Source of the DNA: Oscillospiraceae bacterium
Lineage (GTDB): Bacteria; Bacillota; Clostridia; Monoglobales; Monoglobaceae
Direction: 5' to 3'
Assembly: GCA_015068605.1 (NCBI GenBank)
Contig: SVKF01000014.1
Coordinates: forward strand, 1 to 48,523
Length of the DNA: 48,523 nt
This document shows positions 1 to 7,661 of this stretch, piece by piece. Below the pieces are notes generated by a model. That model did not search any database, was not told where the DNA came from, and saw only the letters and a list, made by a program, of their open reading frames with translations. The stretch's first letter is position 1, and the number at the start of each line of letters is the position of its first letter. The position numbers and the translations under genes were made by a program.

Positions 1-127
1 TATAAAACGCATTCGCGTTTCTTTGATCAGCGAAAAGCTCTCGCTTTTCACAATCCTACGCTACCGATATGCCACCGGCATATCGTCTTAACTCTCCGGC
101 AGGCAGCAATTAAAGAAATGTAATTCC
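1..127. repeat. 127-bp hairpin-rich direct repeat, copy 1
   Basis: This is the first of two copies that look identical over 127 bases (the second is 202-328). Each copy is a chain of short perfect inverted repeats: AACGC/GCGTT, GAAAAGC/GCTTTTC and GATATGCC/GGCATATC, followed by AATTCC/GGAATT just past the conserved end. The copy starts at base 1, so it may continue upstream of the window. There is no convincing coding potential. It is most likely a dispersed palindromic repeat or a structured non-coding element; no known RNA family was recognised. Confidence 0.85.
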
Positions 128-140
128 TTTTCGGAATTTA

Positions 141-175
141 AAAAGGGTAGGCTTTTTGCTTACCCTTTTATTTTT
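141..175 (+). terminator. Rho-independent terminator between the repeat copies
   Basis: AAAAGGGTA (141-149) pairs with TACCCTTTT (161-169), followed by a T-rich run. It lies between the two 127-bp copies. It would end plus-strand transcription entering from upstream of the window. Confidence 0.65.
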
Positions 176-201
176 GCGTAGCTATCCTTCGCCTATTAAA
201 G

Positions 202-328
202 TATAAAACGCATTCGCGTTTCTTTGATCAGCGAAAAGCTCTCGCTTTTCACAATCCTACGCTACCGATATGCCACCGGCATATCGTCTTAACTCTCCGG
301 CAGGCAGCAATTAAAGAAATGTAATTCC
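202..328. repeat. 127-bp hairpin-rich direct repeat, copy 2
   Basis: Second copy of the 1-127 unit, offset by 201 bases. Identity ends at AATTCC, after which the flanks diverge although a GGAATTTA motif is kept in both. The near-perfect identity suggests recent duplication or active homogenisation. Confidence 0.85.
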
Positions 329-392
329 GGTTTGGAATTTATCAAGAGGCAAACTGCTTTTTAACTAAAAAGGCAAACTCAAATAAAAAATC

Positions 393-429
393 GACCTTGT
401 AGAGTTAATTCTCTGCGAGGTCTTTTTTT
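393..429 (+). terminator. Rho-independent terminator
   Basis: GACCTTGTAGAG (393-404) pairs with CTCTGCGAGGTC (411-422) over 12 positions including G-U pairs, with a 6-nt loop, followed by seven T. The remaining non-coding sequence between 430 and 531 shows nothing recognisable. Confidence 0.7.
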
Positions 430-531
430 ACCGCTTAAAACCTTGCAAAATAGCGCCCGAATAGGGATTTAAGGGATATAAAAACAAGTTATCTATTTAT
501 ATCTACCGATAAAGTGAAAGTCGACGGTCTG

Positions 532-587
532 AAATATCTATAAGCAAAAGGACGGCACGAAAGCCGTCCTTTTGCTTATAGATATTT
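532..587 (-). terminator. Perfect 25-bp hairpin, terminator overlapping a stop codon
   Basis: Arms 532-556 and 563-587 are perfect reverse complements with a 6-nt loop (ACGAAA). The right arm includes the stop codon and last codons of the minus-strand gene that ends at 576. A T-run follows on the plus strand and the matching A-rich side gives U-rich RNA on the minus strand, so it could work in both directions. Confidence 0.7.
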
Positions 588-1010
588 TTTTATATCCTGA
601 GCAAGGTTTTCTTCTATTTCAATTATATCCTCTGTCAGTTTTTTTGCTTCATCATCCGCTTCTCTGTATTCGTTAAGATACCTGTTTAGAGACTTAATTC
701 CCATATGGCAACCGTCTGTCAAAATATCCGCCGCCACTTCGTCAGAGGCTTCGATTGCAAGCATCATATTCGTTTTAAACCAAGCCATACCCTTTGCAAT
801 AACATGAGGCTCTTTTCCGTCATCTCCTGCATCTGCAAGACATCTTGCCGTTTTCTCACCTAAATATTTATGCTCCTTTACGCTCTCGTTCAGGATTTTC
901 TTAAATTTCTCGTCTTTAACCGAGGGGAGCACTTCCTCGATTGCACTTATTCCCATTTTTATTCCTGAGTTACATTCCTTTAAAAGCTTTACCGTATCCG
1001 GATTAACCAT
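576..1010 (-). CDS. Hypothetical all-helical protein (ferritin-like/DUF2383-type size and character)
   Basis: I do not recognise a named family. The 144-residue product has no signal peptide or membrane segment. It appears wholly alpha-helical and acidic, with repeated E/K-rich helices and an HxxxxE-like residue pattern (EHKYLGE around residue 47, CHMG around residue 101). A small four-helix bundle fold is plausible, but that is inference. The start at 1010 is preferred over the ATG at 1019 because the AGAAAGG ribosome site then sits about 9 bases away, whereas it abuts the upstream ATG. It lies downstream of the two metal exporters on the same strand after a 56-base gap. It ends inside a 25-bp terminator hairpin. 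Confidence 0.6.
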   Translation of the reverse strand: MVNPDTVKLLKECNSGIKMGISAIEEVLPSVKDEKFKKILNESVKEHKYLGEKTARCLADAGDDGKEPHVIAKGMAWFKTNMMLAIEASDEVAADILTDGCHMGIKSLNRYLNEYREADDEAKKLTEDIIEIEENLAQDIKKYL

Positions 1011-1066
1011 AAAAATCATCCTTTCTTTTTACGGTTAGTATTTCCGTTTTTCATTATTTTAAACTT

Positions 1067-2245
1067 TTATTGCGGAATTGGGGCATAGCTCATATCAATT
1101 GTTATAACACAAAAATACTTTGCGTCAATCTTCTTAACCGAATCTTTGATTTTATCCTTAATTTCGGCATGGCTTATTTCCACCTCAAAGGGCACAACGC
1201 AGTCAAATATAAGATTAGTATGAGTTGGCCCCGGGACAATTCTCAAATCATGGATTGAGAGGGTTGGGTGGATTTCCTTCACAATATTCATTATAAGGCT
1301 TCTTGCATCATCGACCTCCCGGTCATTTGTCACAATCGGGTCATAATGGACTATCAGGTGTATACCCTCCTGCTCATAAAATTCACGCTCAATATTATCT
1401 ATAATATCATGGCTTTTGAGAACATCCTCCTCTGCCGCCATTTCAATATGGACACTTGCAAAAATTCTGCCCGGGCCATAATCATGGACAAGCAAATCGT
1501 GAGTTCCGAGGACTCCTTCATAGCTTAAAATTTTATCCTGGATACTATTAACCAGTTCCTCCTCCGGAGCTTTCCCAAGAAGGGGGTCAAGAGTATCCTT
1601 AACAAGCATGAAACCGCTATATAAAATAAAAAGTGCAACACCGAGACCTATATATCCGTCAAGGTTGATTTGATAAATCCTCGAAATTATACCACCTGCC
1701 AAAACCGCCAATGTTGCAATAACATCATTGCGGCTGTCCATCGCTGTTGCAATAAGAGTTTTGGAATTTATCCTCTTTCCTATATTTCTCGCAAAAAACA
1801 TCATCCAGAGTTTCATTACGACAGAGCCTATCAAAATCGACACAGCAACAATACCGAAATCCGTTTCAACCGGTTTTAAAATCTTATCAAGGCAGGAACG
1901 AAAAATTTCCACACCGATTACGCAAATAAGAATTGAAACCACGAGCGCCGCCAAATATTCAAAACGGGCATGACCATAAGGATGCTCCTTATCCGCAGGC
2001 TTTCCCGACAGCTTGAACCCGAACAAACTGATAAGACTTGCCGACGCATCAGACAGATTATTAATGGCATCTGCCATAATTGAAACACTGCCCGCTAAAA
2101 GTCCTGCAACAATTTTTGCAATAAACAAAATTACATTGCAAAATATACCAACCCAACCCGAAAGTGAACCGCATTTAGTTCTCACGGCTTGATTTTCAAT
2201 ATTTTTATAATCCTTGACGAAAATTTTAAGCAAGAGCTCCGTCAT
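1067..2245 (-). CDS. Cation diffusion facilitator, probably a Mn(II) exporter
   Basis: CDF-family membrane antiporter of 392 residues, expelling a divalent metal in exchange for protons. Six transmembrane segments span about residues 30-220, followed by a long cytosolic region that looks like two ZT-dimer-type domains. The metal site shows NxxxD in TM2 (N62, D66) and DxxxD in TM5 (D170, D174). Zinc/iron CDFs usually carry a histidine in TM5; an all-D/N site is associated with manganese CDFs such as MntE. The start codon follows directly on the stop of mntP, so the two genes are translationally coupled. That pairing with a known manganese exporter supports manganese as substrate. Family call is firm; substrate is inference. 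Confidence 0.88.
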   Translation of the reverse strand: MTELLLKIFVKDYKNIENQAVRTKCGSLSGWVGIFCNVILFIAKIVAGLLAGSVSIMADAINNLSDASASLISLFGFKLSGKPADKEHPYGHARFEYLAALVVSILICVIGVEIFRSCLDKILKPVETDFGIVAVSILIGSVVMKLWMMFFARNIGKRINSKTLIATAMDSRNDVIATLAVLAGGIISRIYQINLDGYIGLGVALFILYSGFMLVKDTLDPLLGKAPEEELVNSIQDKILSYEGVLGTHDLLVHDYGPGRIFASVHIEMAAEEDVLKSHDIIDNIEREFYEQEGIHLIVHYDPIVTNDREVDDARSLIMNIVKEIHPTLSIHDLRIVPGPTHTNLIFDCVVPFEVEISHAEIKDKIKDSVKKIDAKYFCVITIDMSYAPIPQ

Positions 2246-2806
2246 TTATATCACTCCCAAATGTTCAAGAAGAATTTTAAGACCTATTCCAATCAATACA
2301 ATTCCGCCCAAAAGCTCCGCCTTCGATTTATAGCGAAGCCCAAAAATATTTCCTATGTAAATCCCGACTGCTGACAAAACGAGAGTTATAACTCCAATAA
2401 AGCTCACCGCCGCAAAGATATTTACATCCGGCAAAATTGCAAATGTTATGCCAACCGCCAAGGCATCAATGCTTGTTGCAATCGCAAGCGGAAGCATCGC
2501 TCTTACATTGAAATCGCAGTTAAGCTCCTCTTCCTTGCCAAGCGCCTCTTTTATCATATTTCCGCCGATAAGTCCCAAAAGAACGAACACAACCCAATGG
2601 TCTATATTTGTTATAAATCTTTCAAAATACCGCCCTGCAAAGTATCCGATTAACGGCATCATCGCCTGAAATCCACCAAAATACAGCCCTGCAATCAAAG
2701 TATGCTTAGCTTTTATTTTTTTCAGCGAAAGCCCTTTGCAAACAGAAACCGCAAAGGCATCCATCGAAAGCCCTACCGCAATTAAAAAAAGCTCCCATAT
2801 CTCCAC
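2246..2806 (-). CDS. mntP: Manganese efflux pump MntP
   Basis: MntP-type manganese exporter, 186 residues (the E. coli protein has 188). Six hydrophobic segments are arranged as two inverted halves, each with a conserved aspartate: SMDAFAVS near residue 16 and SIDALAVG about 100 residues later. The GTG at 2806 is chosen because an AAGGAG site lies 8 bases before it; a longer frame to a TTG at 2824 would place that ribosome site inside the coding region. A consensus promoter lies at 2845-2873. No yybP-ykoY manganese riboswitch is apparent in the short leader. The downstream CDF gene begins immediately after its stop, giving a two-exporter operon. Confidence 0.9.
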   Translation of the reverse strand: MEIWELFLIAVGLSMDAFAVSVCKGLSLKKIKAKHTLIAGLYFGGFQAMMPLIGYFAGRYFERFITNIDHWVVFVLLGLIGGNMIKEALGKEEELNCDFNVRAMLPLAIATSIDALAVGITFAILPDVNIFAAVSFIGVITLVLSAVGIYIGNIFGLRYKSKAELLGGIVLIGIGLKILLEHLGVI

Positions 2807-2844
2807 GAAAAAGCACTCCTTCAACTCACTTCTTTTGACTCAAA

Positions 2845-2873
2845 AGTTTACCATATTCTGTTTATTTTGTCAA
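2845..2873 (-). promoter_or_regulatory. Sigma-A-type promoter for mntP
   Basis: On the minus strand TTGACA (2868-2873) is separated by 17 bases from TAAACT (2845-2850). Confidence 0.7.
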
Positions 2874-2932
2874 GTAAATCATGGCGTTTCTCTTCTTTTG
2901 CGGCGTAAAATGGGCTGTAACAATATTGTAAC

Positions 2933-2961
2933 TTGAAATATCATACAATATGTGTTATAAT
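2933..2961 (+). promoter_or_regulatory. Sigma-A-type promoter for the lipoprotein gene
   Basis: TTGAAA (2933-2938), 17-base spacer, TATAAT (2956-2961). It lies 34 bases upstream of the chosen ATG, which argues against a start at the ATG near 2933. Confidence 0.8.
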
Positions 2962-2995
2962 TATGGAAGAATTACACAAAAGGGGATTTGGTTTT

Positions 2996-3700
2996 ATGAA
3001 AAAAATTGTTACATTATTCACTGTTTTTGCTCTCTGTCTGGCAATGACAGCTTGTTCTGATTCTGATTCGGACAGAAAAAAACGAGACAGAGATTCCAAG
3101 GATTCAGACTCAAATTCAAGTTTTTCCGACACTCAAGATAATAGCGACGATTTGGGCTATACTCCTCCCGGCATGAATATGTCTCAGAAAGATATGGAGG
3201 AGCAGGTAAAAAGAAATTTTGATTCTTCTGTAAATGTTATGGAGGAAATAATGACTGAGGGTCAGCAAAGCCGTGATAAGGAATTATCCGATACTCAAAA
3301 AGCATACGAAAACAAAAAGGTTAATGTTAATAAAACTATTACAACCGATTGCGCAAAAATTAAATTTAAGTCCTACGCAATTTTAGACCGGCAAATTGGT
3401 TCAAAAACGGAAAAGGTTCTTGTTATGACCTTTGATTACACCAATACAGATGATTACGAATGGCATTTTTATGTTCCTTTCCAAGATGTTTATCAGGGTG
3501 GTGTGTATATTCCGCAAGCGCTTTATATACTTGACAAAGATACTTATACCTCTATCCGCAAGGGAACAACCCTTGAAGTTGTTACCTCCTACACCCTTCG
3601 TAATGAAAAAGACCCAATTGAGTTAATATTTAGTAATAATGAAGTACAAGTGGACAAGAATGGTAACCCAATAGAGATTACATATAAATTTAATATTTAA
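2996..3700 (+). CDS. Lipoprotein with a DUF5067-like domain
   Basis: Secreted lipoprotein of 234 residues. An N-terminal KK-plus-hydrophobic signal peptide ends in the lipobox LAMTAC, so C20 would be lipidated and anchored to the outer face of the membrane. A low-complexity Ser/Asp-rich linker covers roughly residues 21-55. A C-terminal domain (about 120-234) follows, of the DUF5067/immunoglobulin-like type found in many Firmicutes surface lipoproteins; ligand and function are unknown. The start at 2996 follows an AAAGGGG ribosome site and puts the signal peptide at the very N-terminus. It has its own promoter and terminator, so it is probably monocistronic. Confidence 0.8.
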   Translation: MKKIVTLFTVFALCLAMTACSDSDSDRKKRDRDSKDSDSNSSFSDTQDNSDDLGYTPPGMNMSQKDMEEQVKRNFDSSVNVMEEIMTEGQQSRDKELSDTQKAYENKKVNVNKTITTDCAKIKFKSYAILDRQIGSKTEKVLVMTFDYTNTDDYEWHFYVPFQDVYQGGVYIPQALYILDKDTYTSIRKGTTLEVVTSYTLRNEKDPIELIFSNNEVQVDKNGNPIEITYKFNI

Positions 3701-3707
3701 TATTTTT

Positions 3708-3738
3708 ACCTCCTCAATTTATTTGGGGAGGTATTTTT
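3708..3738 (+). terminator. Terminator after the lipoprotein gene
   Basis: ACCTCC (3708-3713) pairs with GGAGGT (3727-3732), with flanking A/T pairing, followed by ATTTTTCT. Confidence 0.65.
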
Positions 3739-3741
3739 CTC

Positions 3742-3770
3742 TTGATTTAACTCTTAAAATATGATAAAAT
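3742..3770 (+). promoter_or_regulatory. Sigma-A-type promoter for the DNA glycosylase
   Basis: TTGATT (3742-3747), 17-base spacer, TAAAAT (3765-3770), 31 bases before the start codon. Confidence 0.7.
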
Positions 3771-3801
3771 ATTGTCATATTTTGAAAAAGGACTGAATAT
3801 T

Positions 3802-4632
3802 ATGATAAAGCTTTATAATATCGACCATTTTCGTCTTGAAGACACATTTCTCTGCGGGCAATGTTTCCGCTGGAGGAAGGATGAGGATGGTGTATTTCGC
3901 GGGGTTGTTCAAAATCACGCTGTTAAAATGTATTACGTTGATGAGAAAACCATTTATGTGGAAAGCTCCAACCCTGACCTTATTTACTGGAGCCATTATT
4001 TAAGTTTTTCAACGGATTACAACAATGTTGAGGCATCTTTTGAGGGAGATGAAAATCTGAAAAAATGTATGGAAGTCGGCAGGGGAATAAGACTTCTTCA
4101 TCAGGATTTATGGGAAACACTTGTTTCCTTTATTATATCCGCCAACAACAATATTCCCCGTATTCAGGGAATAATTGAAAGACTTTGCGAGCTTTTTGGT
4201 GAGGAAATCGAGTTTGACGGAAAAACTTATTACGGATTCCCAACGGCAGAAGCCTTGGCAGTGCTTGAACTTTCCGACCTTGCCCCAATCAAGGCAGGAT
4301 TTCGGGATAAATATATTTTGGATGCTGCAAAAAAAGTTGCATCGGGAGAGATTGACCTTAATAAAATTAAAGTAATGAATGATGCTGACGCAAAATCCGA
4401 GCTTATGAAGATTAAAGGTGTCGGCTCAAAGGTTGCGGACTGTATTCTCCTCTTCGCTCTGCAAAGATACAAGACCTTCCCGAAAGATGTTTGGATTAAA
4501 CGAATTATGGAAGAAGATTATGGCATAAACGAAAAGGAAATCGACAGCTTTGCCACGGAAAAGTTTGGTAATTATGCCGGAATTGCCCAGCAATATCTTT
4601 ATTATTACCACGCAATTAAAAAATCTTCATAA
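3802..4632 (+). CDS. ogg: 8-oxoguanine DNA glycosylase / AP lyase (OGG1-type)
   Basis: Base-excision repair enzyme that removes 8-oxoguanine and nicks the abasic site; 276 residues. An N-terminal OGG_N-like domain (about 1-110, with FLCGQCFRW near residue 16) is followed by an HhH-GPD domain. The helix-hairpin-helix KIKGVGSKVADC lies at about 203-214. K210 matches the catalytic Schiff-base lysine (human OGG1 K249) and D229 (FPKDVW) matches the catalytic aspartate (D268). Both are present, so the enzyme should be active. The start at 3802 follows an AAAAGGAC ribosome site. It sits alone between the lipoprotein and aldolase genes. Confidence 0.9.
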   Translation: MIKLYNIDHFRLEDTFLCGQCFRWRKDEDGVFRGVVQNHAVKMYYVDEKTIYVESSNPDLIYWSHYLSFSTDYNNVEASFEGDENLKKCMEVGRGIRLLHQDLWETLVSFIISANNNIPRIQGIIERLCELFGEEIEFDGKTYYGFPTAEALAVLELSDLAPIKAGFRDKYILDAAKKVASGEIDLNKIKVMNDADAKSELMKIKGVGSKVADCILLFALQRYKTFPKDVWIKRIMEEDYGINEKEIDSFATEKFGNYAGIAQQYLYYYHAIKKSS

Positions 4633-4647
4633 AATTTCGTTTTCCTC

Positions 4648-4676
4648 TTGAATATTATAGGAAAATAGTGTAAAAT
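4648..4676 (+). promoter_or_regulatory. Sigma-A-type promoter for fba
   Basis: TTGAAT (4648-4653), 17-base spacer, TAAAAT (4671-4676), 45 bases before the start codon. Confidence 0.75.
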
Positions 4677-4721
4677 ATAATTTGTGATTATAATAAAAAT
4701 GTAATTGGAGGATTTTAAATT

Positions 4722-5585
4722 ATGTTAGTTAACGCAAAAGAAGCCCTTAAAAAGGCTAAGGAAGGCAAATATGCTATTGGTCAGTTCAATATCAATAACC
4801 TTGAATGGACAAAGTCAATTCTTCTTGCTGCTGAGGAATGTAAATCACCGGTTATTCTCGGTGTTTCCGAAGGCGCAGGTAAATATATGACAGGTTTTAA
4901 GACTGTTGCATCTATGGTTAGTGCTATGGTTGAAGACCTTAAGATTACTGTTCCTGTTATTCTTCACCTTGACCACGGTAGCTATGAGGGCGCAAAGGCT
5001 GCTATTGAAGCAGGCTTCTCTTCTGTTATGTTCGACGGTTCACACTACGGAATCGAAGAAAATATCGAAAAGACAAAGGAAATGATCGCTCTTGCTAATT
5101 CAAAGGGCGTTTCCGTTGAAGCTGAAGTTGGTGCTATCGGCGGCGAAGAAGACGGTGTTGTTGGTAACGGTGAAGTTGCCGATCCTAACGAATGTAAAAT
5201 GATTGCAGACCTCGGCGTTGATATGCTCGCTGCCGGTATCGGTAATATCCACGGTAAATATCCAGAAAACTGGACAGGACTTAACTTTGATGTTTTGGCT
5301 GATATTGAGAAGGCTACATCTCCAATGCCTCTCGTTCTCCACGGCGGAACAGGTATTCCAAGCGATATGATTAAGAAAGCAATCTCCCTTGGCGTTTCCA
5401 AGATAAATGTTAACACAGAATGTCAGATTGCATTCGCTGAAGCTACAAGAAAGTACATTGAAGATGGAAAAGACCTTGAAGGTAAAGGCTTTGACCCAAG
5501 AAAGCTTTTAGCTCCCGGCGCTGCTGCAATTAAGGCAACTGTTATTGAGAAGATGGAGCTTTTCGGTTCTGTTAATAAAGCGTAA
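4722..5585 (+). CDS. fba: Class II fructose-1,6-bisphosphate aldolase
   Basis: Zinc-dependent glycolytic aldolase that interconverts fructose 1,6-bisphosphate with dihydroxyacetone phosphate and glyceraldehyde 3-phosphate; cytosolic TIM barrel of 287 residues, normal for the family. Visible active-site residues are D84 and H85 (LHLDHGS), E134 (VEAEVGAIGG), H177 (NIHGKY), H207 (LHGGTG) and the NVNT motif near 229-232 that binds substrate phosphate. GGAGG precedes the ATG. The codon use is visibly tuned for high expression (many GGT/GCT/AAG codons compared with neighbours), as expected for a core glycolytic enzyme. It has its own promoter and terminator. Confidence 0.96.
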   Translation: MLVNAKEALKKAKEGKYAIGQFNINNLEWTKSILLAAEECKSPVILGVSEGAGKYMTGFKTVASMVSAMVEDLKITVPVILHLDHGSYEGAKAAIEAGFSSVMFDGSHYGIEENIEKTKEMIALANSKGVSVEAEVGAIGGEEDGVVGNGEVADPNECKMIADLGVDMLAAGIGNIHGKYPENWTGLNFDVLADIEKATSPMPLVLHGGTGIPSDMIKKAISLGVSKINVNTECQIAFAEATRKYIEDGKDLEGKGFDPRKLLAPGAAAIKATVIEKMELFGSVNKA

Positions 5586-5593
5586 ATAAACCT

Positions 5594-5625
5594 GAAAATC
5601 CGTCTTTTATGGCGGATTTTCTTGA
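5594..5625 (+). terminator. Terminator after fba
   Basis: GAAAATCCG (5594-5602) pairs with CGGATTTTC (5613-5621), followed by TTGATTTA. Confidence 0.7.
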
Positions 5626-5716
5626 TTTATATATTAGTGGACCTCTAAAAATTCTCTCGCCACTCTTTGCACACTGAATATTTAGAGATCCCCATAATTT
5701 TGAAAGGTTGATGAGA

Positions 5717-7075
5717 ATGGAATTATGTAGTATTATTCTTGCCGCAGGTGAAGGCAAGAGGATGAAATCAAACACAGCAAAGCCTCTTATGACGGCTTGC
5801 GGAAAGCCCCTTATTGACTATGTTTTGTCTGCCGCAAAATTTGTCGGAACAAACGAAAACATTGTTGTTATCGGGCATAAGGCTGACGATATTAAGGCGC
5901 ACCTTGAGGATAGTGTGACTTATGCGTATCAGCTTGAACAAAAAGGCACAGGTCACGCAGTTATGCAGGGGATTGAGCCGATTTCGGAAAAAGACGGAAT
6001 TGTTATGGTTCTTTGCGGAGACACTCCTTTAATAAAAGGTGAAGACTTAAAAGCAGTTCTTGACTCCCATATTGAGGCAGGCAGAGCCGCAACGGTTATT
6101 ACGGCGATTGCGCCAAATCCGTTTGGCTATGGCAGAGTTATAAGAAATGGTGAGAACATTGCTAAAATTGTTGAGCAAAAGGATGCAACGGATGCTGAAA
6201 AAGCAGTTCTTGAAATCAATTCCGGAATGTATTTCTTCGACATCAAGAAGCTTGCCTTTGCTTTATCCAAGCTTACAAATAATAACGCTCAGGGTGAATA
6301 TTATCTTACCGACACAATCGAGATTTTAATTTCGGAGGGTGAAAAGGTTGGTGCTGAGATTGTTGATTTTGAGTCAATTCTCGGCGTTAATGACAGAGTT
6401 CAGCTTGCGAGCGCGGAAGCTGTTTTAAACCGCAGAAATGTTGAAAAGGTTATGCTTTCAGGCGTTACTGTTATAAACCCGTCTGCAACATATATCGGCG
6501 CTGATGTTTCGGTTGGTATAGATTCGGTTATTTATCCCGGAACAATCCTTGAAGGGAAAACGGTTATTGGCGAAAACTGTATTATCGGTCCTGACACCAA
6601 AATTACCGATACGAAAATTGGTGATAACACAGAAATTATCAAATCTGTGTTGGTTAAGAGTGAGGTTGGAAACAAAGTCAGCGTTGGTCCGTTCGCTTAT
6701 ATGCGTCCTAACTCAAAGGTTGGGGATAATGTTAAAATCGGCGACTTTGTTGAAATCAAGAATGCTACAATCGACAACGGAACAAAGGTTGCACATCTCA
6801 CCTATGTGGGCGATGCGGATGTGGGCAAGAATGTAAACTTTGGTTGCGGAACTGTTGTTGTCAACTATGACGGTAAGAATAAACACCGCTCAACAATCGG
6901 CGATGATGTGTTTATCGGCTGTAACACAAACTTAGTTTCCCCTGTTAAAGTCAACGACGGGGCATTCACTGCGGCAGGCTCAACCATAACTGATGAAGTT
7001 CCTGAAAACGCACTTGCAATCGCAAGAGCAAAGCAGGTTAATAAAGAAAACTGGGTAAAACCAAAAGACAGATAA
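5717..7075 (+). CDS. glmU: Bifunctional UDP-N-acetylglucosamine pyrophosphorylase / glucosamine-1-phosphate acetyltransferase
   Basis: Makes UDP-GlcNAc, the cell-wall precursor, by acetylating glucosamine-1-P and then transferring UMP; 452 residues. The N-terminal nucleotidyltransferase domain has LAAGEGKRM (8-16), followed by a downstream lysine in AKPL. The C-terminal half is a left-handed beta-helix of hexapeptide repeats (about 250-430) with the acetyltransferase motif NYDGKNKH carrying the conserved lysine and histidine. The ATG at 5717 is chosen over 5711 because the AAAGG site is then 9 bases away. It heads a glmU-pth-mfd run, a common Firmicutes order. Confidence 0.96.
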   Translation: MELCSIILAAGEGKRMKSNTAKPLMTACGKPLIDYVLSAAKFVGTNENIVVIGHKADDIKAHLEDSVTYAYQLEQKGTGHAVMQGIEPISEKDGIVMVLCGDTPLIKGEDLKAVLDSHIEAGRAATVITAIAPNPFGYGRVIRNGENIAKIVEQKDATDAEKAVLEINSGMYFFDIKKLAFALSKLTNNNAQGEYYLTDTIEILISEGEKVGAEIVDFESILGVNDRVQLASAEAVLNRRNVEKVMLSGVTVINPSATYIGADVSVGIDSVIYPGTILEGKTVIGENCIIGPDTKITDTKIGDNTEIIKSVLVKSEVGNKVSVGPFAYMRPNSKVGDNVKIGDFVEIKNATIDNGTKVAHLTYVGDADVGKNVNFGCGTVVVNYDGKNKHRSTIGDDVFIGCNTNLVSPVKVNDGAFTAAGSTITDEVPENALAIARAKQVNKENWVKPKDR

Positions 7076-7093
7076 ATTAAGAGGTAAAATTTT

Positions 7094-7657
7094 ATGTATA
7101 TTATCGCAGGACTTGGAAATCCGGGCAGAAACTATGCCGGAACAAGACACAATATTGGCTTTGACACACTTGATGTTTTGGCAACTAAAAACAATATTAA
7201 ATTCAACAAGACCAAATTCCGCGCGGATTTTGGCGAAGGGATAGTTGGTGGGGAGAAGGTTATTCTTGTAAAGCCCCAGACATTTATGAATTTAAGCGGA
7301 GAAAGTATCCGTCCGCTTAGGGATTTTTACAAAGTTCCTGACGAAAACATAATTATTATCTATGACGATATTTCCCTCCCCTTGGGCAAGCTTCGCCTGA
7401 GGGGAAAGGGAAGTGCCGGCGGACACAACGGAATGAAGAGCATTATTTATCAGCTTAACACCGATATTTTTCCTCGAATTAAAATTGGGGTTGGTGCACC
7501 GCCCAATGAGGATTATGACCTTGCTGACTTTGTTCTCGGAAAATTTTCAAAGGACGAGGTTGAAATTCTCCGAAACACGGTTGACAAAGTCTGCGATGCT
7601 GTTGAGAGTATTATAAGAAACGGCGTTGAGAAAACTATGTCAAAATTTAATGTGTAA
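7094..7657 (+). CDS. pth: Peptidyl-tRNA hydrolase
   Basis: Recycles peptidyl-tRNA released from stalled ribosomes; 187 residues, typical length. The N-terminal motif GLGNPGRNYAGTRHN includes the catalytic H19. The downstream YDDISLPLGKLRLR and GSAGGHNGMKSI segments, with the catalytic aspartate and substrate-binding asparagine, are intact. An AAGAGG ribosome site precedes the ATG, 18 bases after glmU. mfd follows after four bases, the typical glmU/pth/mfd arrangement. Confidence 0.96.
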   Translation: MYIIAGLGNPGRNYAGTRHNIGFDTLDVLATKNNIKFNKTKFRADFGEGIVGGEKVILVKPQTFMNLSGESIRPLRDFYKVPDENIIIIYDDISLPLGKLRLRGKGSAGGHNGMKSIIYQLNTDIFPRIKIGVGAPPNEDYDLADFVLGKFSKDEVEILRNTVDKVCDAVESIIRNGVEKTMSKFNV

Positions 7658-7661
7658 CACT

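Noticed and set aside
1-328. Repeated units as a CRISPR array
   Set aside because: Only two copies of a long hairpin-rich unit with a 74-base gap; no short repeats with unique spacers and no cas genes.
2825-2935. yybP-ykoY manganese riboswitch before mntP
   Set aside because: The leader between promoter and start is under 40 bases, too short for that riboswitch.
5708-5716. Earlier start codons for glmU
   Set aside because: The ribosome site would be too close to the TTG or ATG at 5708/5711; 5717 has proper spacing and matches the family N-terminus.
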